Shown: positions 7,359 through 14,143 of the stretch, in pieces
Numbering within the stretch: the first letter of the stretch is position 1
Layout of the letters: every line of letters starts with the position of its first letter
Origin: Minisyncoccota bacterium
GTDB taxonomy: Bacteria > Patescibacteriota > Minisyncoccia > Phycocordibacterales > UBA918
Direction: 5' to 3'
DNA: 32,141 nucleotides
Assembly: GCA_022841645.1 (NCBI GenBank)
Contig: JALHRC010000014.1
Location: 5,124-37,264 of the forward strand
Translations under genes and position numbers: made by a program
The notes under the pieces: generated by a model
The model's input: the letters and a program-made list of their open reading frames with translations, nothing else
Database searches by the model: none
What the model was told of the DNA's origin: nothing

Positions 7359-8477
7359 ATGTTGAAATACAACGTGGTTGCCGGCATAGTTTTATGCGGC
7401 CTTTTATTTACCACCGTGGGCAGTGCAGAGGCCCGGAGTGTGGTGCGTACGGGCGAGACAGTAACGATTGCCGACGACCAAACGGCCGAAGGTGACCTTT
7501 ATGGGGCCGGTTATACGGTAGTACAGTCGGGTGGTGTAACGGGTGACGCGCACCTCGTCGGTGGCCGCGTCAATCTCTCGGGAGTGGTAGCGACCGATAC
7601 CCTCGCGCTCGGTCTTACCGTTGACGTCTCCGGCAAGGTGGGAGACGATCTCCGCATTGTCGGTGGAGACGTAACGGTAAGCGGGGAAGTGGCCGGTGAC
7701 CTCTTTGTGATTGCTCGGACCCTGAACGTACTCTCGCAGGCCCGGATTGCGGGTGACGTCATATTTTTTGGCCAGGAAGGAACGATTGACGGGGCGGTTG
7801 GGAATGACGTAGTGGGCCGCATGACCTCGCTGCGACTCGATGGTCCTGTGGGTGGCGCCGTAAACGTGGAAACGAACAATTTGACGTTGGGCGACGGCGC
7901 AGCTATCGCTGGTAACCTGGAGTACAAGAGTTCGGACGACCTCACCCGCGCTCCCCAAGCAGTAGTGGAAGGAGAAGTCGTGCGCAGCACAGCTGCTCCG
8001 GTAGATGTACGCACCAATGCCGAAACGGCACTCGGCGTCCTCCTCCTCGTGCTTTTTGCCGTCCTGTCGTGGTACGTATTTTTGCGCCGCTCACTTGAAG
8101 AAGTGGTGCGTCGTGGTACCGATCATCCACTTCGCTCGGGTCTCGTGGGACTGGCCTTGCTATTTGTTGCTCCATTCCTCGCGGGAGTCTTGGTGGTAAG
8201 TCAGCTCGGGCTCCTCGTTGGTCTGGTGGTCGGGGTGGTGTACCTGCTTCTCCTCGTGCTCGCGGCGGTGCTCCTGCCGGCACTTGTGGGTGGCTTTCTT
8301 GTGCGCCAGCTTCTGCCCCGCTCGGGCCTTAGTGTATGGTGGATTCTCCTTGGAAGTATCATTGTGGCCGCTCTCTTCCTTATGCCGCCGATTCTCGCGG
8401 TGATTCCGCTGACGCTCCTTATGATTTCTCTCGGGGCACTTTCCGAACGGATGTACGACGTACTAAAGAAGGGCTAG
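7359..8477 (+). CDS. Bactofilin-like polymer-forming protein with C-terminal membrane domain
   Basis: The 372-residue protein has a signal peptide ending near residue 25, then about 190 residues of short beta repeats of the kind GDVTVSGEVAGDLFV and VSGKVGDDLRIVGG, which would fold as a right-handed beta-helix as in bactofilins. From about residue 215 four or five hydrophobic helices follow. The repeats would lie outside the membrane, unlike cytoplasmic bactofilins, so this is the 'polymer-forming plus transmembrane' type. The role in envelope organisation is inferred from the fold. The start at 7359 is chosen over an upstream ATG at 7308 because a TG-containing -10 (CACAAT, 7344-7349) lies 9 bases before it and the signal peptide begins there. 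Confidence 0.75.
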   Translation: MLKYNVVAGIVLCGLLFTTVGSAEARSVVRTGETVTIADDQTAEGDLYGAGYTVVQSGGVTGDAHLVGGRVNLSGVVATDTLALGLTVDVSGKVGDDLRIVGGDVTVSGEVAGDLFVIARTLNVLSQARIAGDVIFFGQEGTIDGAVGNDVVGRMTSLRLDGPVGGAVNVETNNLTLGDGAAIAGNLEYKSSDDLTRAPQAVVEGEVVRSTAAPVDVRTNAETALGVLLLVLFAVLSWYVFLRRSLEEVVRRGTDHPLRSGLVGLALLFVAPFLAGVLVVSQLGLLVGLVVGVVYLLLLVLAAVLLPALVGGFLVRQLLPRSGLSVWWILLGSIIVAALFLMPPILAVIPLTLLMISLGALSERMYDVLKKG

Positions 8478-8507
8478 AGGTACATCCTTCAAGAAGTGAT
8501 TTTGTGG

Positions 8508-8513
8508 TAGCAT
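8508..8513 (+). promoter_or_regulatory. -10 box of the HAD phosphatase run
   Basis: TGG followed by TAGCAT (8508-8513) lies 9 bases before the ATG at 8523, the same short-leader arrangement seen before several other genes in the window. Confidence 0.45.
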
Positions 8514-8522
8514 ACGGGCATT

Positions 8523-9212
8523 ATGCAGCGCCCAGTGGCCTTTTTTGATATCGATGGCACGGTGTTTCGTTCGAGCCTTCTCATTGAGCTCGTTGAAGCG
8601 CTTATCACTGACCGGATTTTTCCTAAGAGTGCTCGTGATGGTTATGCTGAAGCGAAGCGCGCCTGGCAATCGCGCGAAGGCAGCTACGAAGCGTATCTGG
8701 AGACCGTGATACAAGTGTTTCTTCGGCACCTTAAAGGCGTCCACTACGGTGCCTTTGCCGATGTGGGGCGACGTGTCGTCGCCTTGCAGCAAAAGCGCGT
8801 GTACCGCTATACCCGCGACCTCATTGTGGAGCTCAAGAACGAAGGGTACGTGCTGATTGCTATTTCGCAATCACCGAAGACGATCTTGGACGATTTTTGT
8901 GCGCAGTATGGATTTGATAAAGTATACGGGCGGATGTACGAGATCGGACCACAAGACCGCTTTACTGGAGTTATCACCGACGAGCACTTGATTGCCAATA
9001 AAGCTAGTATTGTGGAGCGGGTGTTTTCGCGCCATAGTGAACTGACGCGGGCGCGCTCACTCGCGGTCGGTGACACCGAGTCGGATATTCCGCTTCTTGA
9101 AGCTGTCGATCGACCGATTTGTTTTAATCCGAACGCCGCGCTCTACGCGCACGGCAAGCAGCGTGACTGGCCGATTGTGGTCGAACGGAAGGACGTTGTC
9201 TATCATCTATAG
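8523..9212 (+). CDS. HAD-IB family phosphatase (SerB-like)
   Basis: The 229-residue protein has the haloacid dehalogenase motifs in order: FFDIDGTVF with nucleophile Asp9 and acid/base Asp11, AISQSPKTI as motif II (Ser), the Lys in NKASIVERVF, and AVGDTESDIPLLEAV as motif III. The alpha-helical cap of about 70 residues between motifs I and II matches subclass IB, which includes phosphoserine phosphatases and many phosphatases of unknown substrate. I would not call it serB because no serine-pathway gene is near. It is cytoplasmic. A PspC-domain gene follows 10 bases after its stop. Confidence 0.85.
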   Translation: MQRPVAFFDIDGTVFRSSLLIELVEALITDRIFPKSARDGYAEAKRAWQSREGSYEAYLETVIQVFLRHLKGVHYGAFADVGRRVVALQQKRVYRYTRDLIVELKNEGYVLIAISQSPKTILDDFCAQYGFDKVYGRMYEIGPQDRFTGVITDEHLIANKASIVERVFSRHSELTRARSLAVGDTESDIPLLEAVDRPICFNPNAALYAHGKQRDWPIVVERKDVVYHL

Positions 9213-9222
9213 AAAATTGAAT

Positions 9223-9444
9223 ATGCCAAACAAAAAACTTGAGCGACCACACGAAGGAGTCTGGGTAGCTGGCGTGCTCGTGGGCCTCGCGCGCTACTTT
9301 GAGCAAGACCCACTATTGTTTCGCCTCGCGGGGATTACGCTCATCATTCTCACGGGTATTTTTCCGGGTGCCCTCGTCTACTTCGTAGCGTGGCTGATTA
9401 TCCCCAAGGAAGTGCCACCACCCCCTTACACGGTAGCTCCGTAG
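9223..9444 (+). CDS. PspC domain-containing small membrane protein
   Basis: The 73-residue protein matches the PspC fold: a short cytoplasmic start with ERPHEGVWVAGVLVGLARYF, the DPLLFRLAGI segment, and a long hydrophobic stretch with FPGALVYFVAWLIIPKE. In other bacteria PspC works with phage-shock stress regulation at the membrane; no other psp gene is visible here. The ATG at 9223 gives the standard PspC length, while a longer in-frame start at 9070 lies in the previous gene. The photolyase start codon follows its stop by one base. Confidence 0.88.
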   Translation: MPNKKLERPHEGVWVAGVLVGLARYFEQDPLLFRLAGITLIILTGIFPGALVYFVAWLIIPKEVPPPPYTVAP

Positions 9445-9445
9445 C

Positions 9446-10816
9446 ATGTTGGTTGATGTCCGAAGGGTGCGAGGTAGAAATGAGGCACCGGTAGCGCCGG
9501 GCGCCGTGCTGTACTGGATGCAACGCGACCAGCGGGCGGAGGACAACTGGGCGCTCCTCTACGCGCAAGAAAACGCACGTGAGCGTCAGGTGCCGCTTTT
9601 TGTCGTGTTTAATCTCGTGCCGACATTTGGCAACACGACACTGCGGCATTACGATTTCATGTTACGTGGACTCGCAGAAACTGAAGGGACGCTACGGAAA
9701 CGGGGCATCCCCTTTTTCCTTACCGAAGGATTGCCCACAGACACGTTGCCGGCATTTGTGCTCGAGCACCAGTTGGGGGAAGTGGTGACTGATTTTAATC
9801 CTCTTCGTTTTACCAGTGCGTGGCGCACTAAAGTAGGAGAGCTGCTCCCGGTGCGCCTCACAGAAGTCGATGCGCACAACATTGTGCCGTGTTGGGTAGC
9901 TAGTCCTAAAGAAGAGTTTGCTGCTTACACCTTTAGGCCGAAGGTTCACAAACTTCTGCCGGAGTTTTTAACCGAGTTTCCAAAGCTGCGCCAACAATCG
10001 GGTGTGTCGCTACTACCACCCATTGATTGGGAGAGAGTGCTGACAAATATAACGACCGATCGCACGGTGCTGCCGGTAACCTGGCTTGCTCCAGGTGCGC
10101 AGGCAGCGCAGCGCTGTTTGGAAGTATTTTGCACCGAGCGCCTAGCTACCTACGACAGCAAACGCAATAACCCTAACGAGACGGGGCAGTCCAATCTCTC
10201 ACCTTACTTTCACTTTGGGCAGCTCGCGCCCCAGCGGGCAGCGCTGTCGGTACAGGCAGTCAAAGCGCCGCGTGCCGCGCGCGACGCCTATCTCGAGGAG
10301 CTCATCGTGCGCCGCGAGCTTGCCGACAACTACTGCTTTTATAATGAACACTACGATCGCGTGGAGGGCTCCCACGTGTGGGCTCAGAAAACGATCGCTG
10401 AGCAGGCAGGCGACAAGCGAGAGTTTCTTTACATCAAAGATAACTGGGAAGCGGCCGCTACCCATGACCCGCTATGGAATGCGATGCAGAGGCAGCTGGG
10501 TGAGACAGGTAAACTGCATGGCTGGTGTCGAATGTACTGGGCGAAAAAAATCTACGAGTGGAGTCCCGATGCACAGACGGCTATCGACACGGCGCTCTAC
10601 CTCAACGATCGGTATGAACTGGATGGTAGCGACCCGAACGGCGTGGTAGGAGTGATGTGGTCGATAGCCGGGGTGCACGATCGTGCCTGGAACCCCCGGC
10701 CGGTGTTTGGCAAAATCCGCTACATGAATTTTGCGGGGGCGAAACGCAAGTTTGATGTTAAGGCGTATATCGAGCGCTGGAGCGAGCCGGCAGCGACTCT
10801 TTTTCATGACCGCTAA
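9446..10816 (+). CDS. Class II deoxyribodipyrimidine (CPD) photolyase
   Basis: The 456-residue protein repairs UV-induced cyclobutane pyrimidine dimers with light and reduced FAD. It has the N-terminal photolyase alpha/beta domain (LYWMQRDQRAEDNWALLYAQ) and the FAD-binding helical domain. The class II signature is clear: EVDAHNIVPCWVAS, FRPKVHKLL, NNPNETGQSNLSPYFHFGQL, GWCRMYWAKKIYEWSPD and ALYLNDRYELDGSDPNG, followed by GVMWSIAGVHDRAW. Length fits the class. It starts one base after the PspC gene and overlaps the next gene (a MutY-type glycosylase) by 11 bases, so a DNA-repair pair is translated together. Confidence 0.95.
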   Translation: MLVDVRRVRGRNEAPVAPGAVLYWMQRDQRAEDNWALLYAQENARERQVPLFVVFNLVPTFGNTTLRHYDFMLRGLAETEGTLRKRGIPFFLTEGLPTDTLPAFVLEHQLGEVVTDFNPLRFTSAWRTKVGELLPVRLTEVDAHNIVPCWVASPKEEFAAYTFRPKVHKLLPEFLTEFPKLRQQSGVSLLPPIDWERVLTNITTDRTVLPVTWLAPGAQAAQRCLEVFCTERLATYDSKRNNPNETGQSNLSPYFHFGQLAPQRAALSVQAVKAPRAARDAYLEELIVRRELADNYCFYNEHYDRVEGSHVWAQKTIAEQAGDKREFLYIKDNWEAAATHDPLWNAMQRQLGETGKLHGWCRMYWAKKIYEWSPDAQTAIDTALYLNDRYELDGSDPNGVVGVMWSIAGVHDRAWNPRPVFGKIRYMNFAGAKRKFDVKAYIERWSEPAATLFHDR

Positions 10817-11630
10817 CGAACGTCAGTTTGTGAGGGAGGTGTGGCAGTACTATGAGGCGCACGGCCGACATGATTTGCCGTGGCGAGCGACCACTGATCC
10901 GTACCGCACTTTAGTGTCGGAAGTTATGCTACAGCAGACGCAAGTAGAGCGGGTGCTTCCCAAGTACCAGACCTTTCTAAAGCACTTCCCGACGGTGCGA
11001 CGCTTGGCTGCAGCTCCCCTTGGTGAGGTGCTTCTTTTGTGGCAGGGACTTGGGTACAACCGCCGGGCTAAAGCGCTGTATGACGCTGCGTGTACTGTCG
11101 TGCGTGAGCACGGTGGCCGCTTTCCGACGACCGAGGAAGGCCTGCGTGCACTGCCGGGAGTTGGCCTCTACACGGCCGCGGCCGTGCTCGCGTTTGCCCA
11201 TAATGCGCCGGTGGTCTTGATTGAGACAAATATCCGTACCGTGTTCATTCATCATTTCTTTAGTGGTGCGAGCGTAGTCTCCGATGCGCAGTTGCTACCG
11301 CTCATCAAGCGCACGCTGCCGCCGTGTCGGGCAAGAGAGTGGTACGCGGCCCTTATGGACTACGGCAGCTATCTAAAGCAACAGGTAGGCAACAAAAGCC
11401 GTCAGAGTCGTCACTATAAAAAGCAGTCGACCTTTGCAGGGAGTGACCGGCAACTCCGTGGAGCAATTATACGGACCTTCGTAGTCGAGAAGACACCACT
11501 CACGCTCCTTGGTTTGGAGAAAAAACTACCTGAGTTTGACGCGGTGAGGGTGGAGGCGCAGCTCACGGTACTTATGAAAGAGGGTCTCATCGCACGCACG
11601 CGTACCCGCTATCACCTCCCGCGCCCCTAA
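10806..11630 (+). CDS. mutY: MutY-type A/G-specific adenine glycosylase without iron-sulfur cluster
   Basis: The 274-residue protein is a helix-hairpin-helix/GPD glycosylase that would remove adenine mispaired with 8-oxoguanine. Visible: LPWRATTDPYRTLVSEVMLQQTQV with catalytic Glu39, the hairpin LPGVGLYTAAAVLAFA, and catalytic Asp185 in ALMDYGSYL. The four cysteines that normally follow this Asp and bind a [4Fe-4S] cluster are absent; the stretch reads KQQVGNKSRQSRHYKKQSTF. The C-terminal 8-oxoguanine recognition domain is also missing and is replaced by about 60 residues resembling a small winged helix. Cluster-less MutY proteins are known. The ATG at 10806 overlaps the photolyase gene by 11 bases; an earlier in-frame ATG (10731) is deep inside that gene. 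Confidence 0.85.
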   Translation: MTANERQFVREVWQYYEAHGRHDLPWRATTDPYRTLVSEVMLQQTQVERVLPKYQTFLKHFPTVRRLAAAPLGEVLLLWQGLGYNRRAKALYDAACTVVREHGGRFPTTEEGLRALPGVGLYTAAAVLAFAHNAPVVLIETNIRTVFIHHFFSGASVVSDAQLLPLIKRTLPPCRAREWYAALMDYGSYLKQQVGNKSRQSRHYKKQSTFAGSDRQLRGAIIRTFVVEKTPLTLLGLEKKLPEFDAVRVEAQLTVLMKEGLIARTRTRYHLPRP

Positions 11631-11646
11631 AACCTCCTAACACTAA

Positions 11647-11690
11647 GCACCCCCTTCTTACTATCATGCATGATAGTAAGAAGGGGGTGC
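11647..11690. promoter_or_regulatory. Palindrome 1 (44 bp, perfect) of the TrpR-like gene region
   Basis: A perfect 44-base palindrome centred between 11668 and 11669. The inner core is ACTATCATGCATGATAGT; the outer arms are GCACCCCC and its complement. It starts 16 bases after the mutY stop. It shares the core with three further palindromes around the TrpR-like gene. No T tract follows on either strand, so it is not a standard terminator. Confidence 0.8.
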
Positions 11691-11724
11691 TGTGATGACC
11701 GAACCGTTAGTATTGATTACTGCA

Positions 11725-11754
11725 CTTACTACTATCATATATGATAGTAGTAAG
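11725..11754. promoter_or_regulatory. Palindrome 2 (30 bp, perfect)
   Basis: A perfect 30-base palindrome centred between 11739 and 11740, with core ACTATCATATATGATAGT. It lies 5 bases past the stop codon of the TrpR-like gene and 71 bases centre-to-centre from palindrome 1. Confidence 0.8.
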
Positions 11755-11759
11755 GTGAC

Positions 11760-12194
11760 TCAATCGAGGTCGTCGAGTATCAGGTTCCAAAGGAGAAAGT
11801 GACCAGGGTACTTCCGGCGAAGTGTGCGCCAGGAGGTGGGGTCAGAGTCAACTCTGCGTTTACGTGGTTTCTTAGCTTGTTTGGAGCGTTCAATGCGAGT
11901 CTGTGTTGCTGTTTCGTACTCAGGGATTTTTTGTGTAAGCCAGGTTTGAACTAAATTAATAGTGTTAGGGCTCACGTGTAGCTCGGCACGGATGTGAGAC
12001 CAGGAATGTCCTTTGAGTAAACGTTGTGCAATTAAGAGTCGACGACCAATGAGCATTTGTTCGGTTTCAGTGAGGACGCTACGCAGGAATTCTGTCGTAG
12101 TGTGTTTCCCCTGCGAGCGTGACGCCGCTGACCATAATGCTGCAAAGGTTTGTTTGGTGTGCTCAGGATTGGTATGGTAGCGCTGCTGTCTCAT
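11760..12194 (-). CDS. TrpR-like (YerC/YecD-type) DNA-binding regulator
   Basis: The 144-residue protein contains a TrpR-like helical domain: LTETEQMLIGRRLLIAQRLL, then a helix-turn-helix reading WSHIRAELHVSPNTINLVQTWL, as in Trp repressor and the YerC/YecD family. The C-terminal third is very basic (ERSKQAKKPRKRR) and ends in an unassigned segment. The start at 12194 is preferred to an in-frame ATG at 12209, because the latter lies inside palindrome 3. With that start, palindrome 3 ends directly at the start codon, so autoregulation is likely. The ligand is unknown; no tryptophan genes are nearby. It is the only gene between the + strand repair run and the - strand MFS gene. Confidence 0.82.
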   Translation of the reverse strand: MRQQRYHTNPEHTKQTFAALWSAASRSQGKHTTTEFLRSVLTETEQMLIGRRLLIAQRLLKGHSWSHIRAELHVSPNTINLVQTWLTQKIPEYETATQTRIERSKQAKKPRKRRVDSDPTSWRTLRRKYPGHFLLWNLILDDLD

Positions 12195-12219
12195 ATTACT
12201 ATCATACATGATAGTAATA
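12194..12219. promoter_or_regulatory. Palindrome 3 at the start of the TrpR-like gene
   Basis: A 26-base palindrome, perfect except for the two central bases (AC), with core ACTATCAT/ATGATAGT. On the - strand it ends exactly at the preferred ATG (12194), so a bound protein would block transcription or translation start of the TrpR-like gene. Confidence 0.8.
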
Positions 12220-12257
12220 GTAGCTTGTCGGGTGTGTGGGGAACTGAAAATAAAAGT

Positions 12258-12291
12258 ACTCTCTTACTATCATACATAATAGTAGGAGAGT
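12258..12291. promoter_or_regulatory. Palindrome 4 (34 bp, imperfect)
   Basis: A 34-base inverted repeat with two mismatches and a central AC, core ACTATCAT/ATAATAGT and outer arms ACTCTC/GAGAGT. It is 68 bases centre-to-centre from palindrome 3, in the promoter region of the TrpR-like gene. The rest of the gap from 12292 to the MFS gene shows no ORF or RNA that I can support. Confidence 0.75.
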
Positions 12292-12409
12292 GCTACCCGA
12301 CGTGAAAGATATACGAAATTAAAAGCACAATTTTAACTATGTCGAGCATGGGGAGAGAGAGCGTGTACTGATTACCAAATCAGCTGTAAAAAATTAAAAG
12401 TGAGAAGGA

Positions 12410-12449
12410 GGGGAATGACAAAGACCATCGTCGATTCAAGTCCATCCCC
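12410..12449 (-). terminator. Probable terminator of the MFS gene
   Basis: Reading on the - strand, GGGGATGGAC (12449-12440) pairs with GTCATTCCCC (12419-12410) apart from two mismatches; a U-rich stretch (CACTTTTAATTTTTT) follows a few bases later. The distance between stem and U tract is longer than usual. Confidence 0.4.
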
Positions 12450-12468
12450 AGTCATCGTCACGGCCCCC

Positions 12469-13707
12469 CTACGAAGATAGGGCGGCTTGTTCACTTACGC
12501 GGTGTGCAGCTACTGCCGGGATGTCGTACGTCACGTATCCGGCGAAAATAATTCCGGGTACCATGAGGCAGCCGAGGAGAATGAAGAGGAGTGGGAAGGG
12601 AAGAAAGAGGAGGGCAAGGGTACCAGCCGCTGCGCCACAGAGGTTCGCCGCCGGCCGCGTGAGACGGAAAAAGCCGATGAGCGCGGCGTCTTTGCTGTCG
12701 ACTTGTTTGAAAAAATAGCTTTCGCTTCCAACTTCGACGAGACTTGCTCCGACGCGGGTAAGAAACATCACTACCATAAAGCCCACTGTACCAAGGACAG
12801 CAGTAAAACCAATGCTGGCTGAGCTTAGTGCCAGCACCACAAAGCCAATCGCCATCAGGACACGCTCGGCACTAAAGCGGTCAGCGACGATGCCGATCGG
12901 GTATTCACAGATGACGTAAGCAAACAGACCGGCGGCAATGATGCTGCCAATGGTAGACCAGCTGTAGTTAAGTTCGGTCGCGAGATAAAGAGGGAAGAAA
13001 ATCACCACCCAGGAAAAGAAAAATTGCAGAAGAAAATGTGCACCGATGACACCGCGTAAGTGGCGACGACCCTTTAAGCTCATGAGGATGTCTCGTGCAC
13101 GCAGGGCGGGGTAGTCGGGATCGTGAAAACGTCGGAAAGCAAACGCCACAATTGTCATAAAGGCAAGCCCAATAGCAGCCGACAAAAAGTAGACACTGGG
13201 CATATGCTCAAGCGAGTTGTCAGCAATCGCGCCCATGACGAGGGGTGCTAACATCGACGCGATGGCCATGAGAGAGAGGGTAAGGCCGCGGGCGCGACCG
13301 GTGTGCCCATCATGCTCACCAATCCGACTTTCAGAGTAGATATCAATCACCAAATAGAGCGCAGGATTAAGCGCACAGAAAATAACGAAGCTTATGAGTG
13401 GATAGAATTGGAGCCCGAGACAGAGGAGGGCACCGATACAGAGCGCCATAAGGAGCAGGGTAAGGCGTACGTTACCAAAGCGGCGTACAAGTGGCGTGAA
13501 GTAGAGGAAGAGCAGAATGGACAGCGCCGAGCCAATAGCGTAGAGGAGGCTGACGCCACGGGTAGAGGTAAATTGTTCGAGGTAAGTGGAGCTTGAGTAG
13601 GCGGTGAGCAGGGTATGGAAAACAAACACTACCGAAATGAGGTAGATAATGCGAAGGCTCTGCCGGGGTGGCAGCTCGGGGGAGGCGGGGCTGGTGAAGG
13701 TGTCCAT
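12469..13707 (-). CDS. Major facilitator superfamily transporter
   Basis: The 412-residue protein has about twelve hydrophobic helices split by a polar central loop (FRRFHDPDYPALRARDILMSLKGRRHL condensed around residues 190-215), the standard MFS layout of two six-helix halves. The segment YPIGIVADRFSAERVL in the second half is the MFS loop motif between helices 8 and 9. The substrate cannot be inferred. The start ATG at 13707 follows a structured region (see 13708-14143), with no Shine-Dalgarno; a TATTTT box lies about 45 bases upstream. A TAG stop is followed by a probable terminator. Confidence 0.85.
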   Translation of the reverse strand: MDTFTSPASPELPPRQSLRIIYLISVVFVFHTLLTAYSSSTYLEQFTSTRGVSLLYAIGSALSILLFLYFTPLVRRFGNVRLTLLLMALCIGALLCLGLQFYPLISFVIFCALNPALYLVIDIYSESRIGEHDGHTGRARGLTLSLMAIASMLAPLVMGAIADNSLEHMPSVYFLSAAIGLAFMTIVAFAFRRFHDPDYPALRARDILMSLKGRRHLRGVIGAHFLLQFFFSWVVIFFPLYLATELNYSWSTIGSIIAAGLFAYVICEYPIGIVADRFSAERVLMAIGFVVLALSSASIGFTAVLGTVGFMVVMFLTRVGASLVEVGSESYFFKQVDSKDAALIGFFRLTRPAANLCGAAAGTLALLFLPFPLLFILLGCLMVPGIIFAGYVTYDIPAVAAHRVSEQAALSS

Positions 13708-13772
13708 GGTGGGTGGTTTAAGCGCGCATCACAAGATGCAGATCTCAAAATAGTGTGTTGGCCGTTTCGTGC

Positions 13773-13844
13773 GGCACAGGCCCCTTGTCAGCCGCGCTCC
13801 AGGGCCGCTAGGCCAGTCTTACGGCTGCCTCGAGGGCCTGTGCC
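13773..13844 (-). other. 72-base rod-like hairpin upstream of the MFS gene
   Basis: The ends GGCACAGGCCC and GGGCCTGTGCC form a perfect 11-base-pair stem. Inside, after a small internal loop, CAGCCG pairs with CGGCTG, and after a second internal loop GGCC pairs with GGCC around a TAGC tetraloop. It ends 66 bases before the MFS start codon. It may be a regulatory leader, a small RNA, or a DNA-level palindrome. I recognise no known RNA family in it. Confidence 0.55.
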
Positions 13845-13903
13845 ACCCAAAACTCGTGCTTGCCCACTTTGCTTATTGCACTGGTCTGTACAGTGTACCG
13901 CAT

Positions 13904-13933
13904 CAAAAATGCCACGACCCGGGCGGGACGTGG
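13904..13933 (-). terminator. Probable rho-independent terminator
   Basis: On the - strand CCACG pairs with CGTGG, continues through one mismatch into CCC/GGG with a GCCC loop (13933-13912), and is followed by CATTTTT. It could end the RNase J transcript. A T run also follows on the + strand, so it may work both ways. Confidence 0.55.
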
Positions 13934-14054
13934 ACAGGTTTTTCATACGATTGATCGTATTAAAGAGAATTAGGCAACAACAGTACAGCGAGGTCGGCGC
14001 GATCTCGCGCCGGCCAGATTCGAGGGTGGGTGCGAAGTTTGTTATATACCTTGC

Positions 14055-14087
14055 TACGTAACTAACTACGTAATTAATTACGTAGTT
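14055..14087. repeat. Three TACGTA repeats at 12-base period, with nested 24-bp palindrome
   Basis: TACGTA occurs at 14055, 14067 and 14079, exactly 12 bases apart. The stretch 14064-14087 is a perfect 24-base palindrome (AACTACGTAATT and its complement). The pattern resembles a multi-site operator or a hairpin in the RNase J 3' region. Confidence 0.55.
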
Positions 14088-14143
14088 TCCCTAGGGTGCC
14101 CCTCGAGAACGAGGGGATAAGCTTATGGAGAGCCAGAGTGGCG

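Larger units (their letters stand above)
13708..14143 (-). other. 436-base intergenic region rich in secondary structure
   Basis: No convincing gene is present between RNase J and the MFS gene. Reading along the - strand it holds: a 7-bp hairpin (14116-14099), a set of TACGTA repeats (14087-14055), a strong GC-rich hairpin (14015-13992), a small inverted repeat ATACGAT/ATCGTAT (13960-13945), a hairpin followed by T's (13933-13912), and a long rod-like hairpin (13844-13773). This density suggests the end of the RNase J transcript plus a structured leader of the MFS gene, or a small independent RNA. Confidence 0.5.

Noticed and set aside
11647-11754. CRISPR-like or standard terminator reading of the palindromes
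   Set aside because: There are only two copies on this side, with unequal arms and no regular spacers, and no T tracts follow.
12300-12468. tmRNA-like 5' end (GGGGATGGACTTGAATCGACG on the - strand, split here as GGGGATGGAC and TTGAATCGACG)
   Set aside because: There is no matching 3' half with T arm and acceptor pairing, and the gap is too short; better explained as a terminator hairpin.
13615-14061. + strand ORF of 148 codons over the MFS start and intergenic region
   Set aside because: Its codons translate palindromic RNA-like structure and antisense MFS sequence; composition is not protein-like and there is no start signal.
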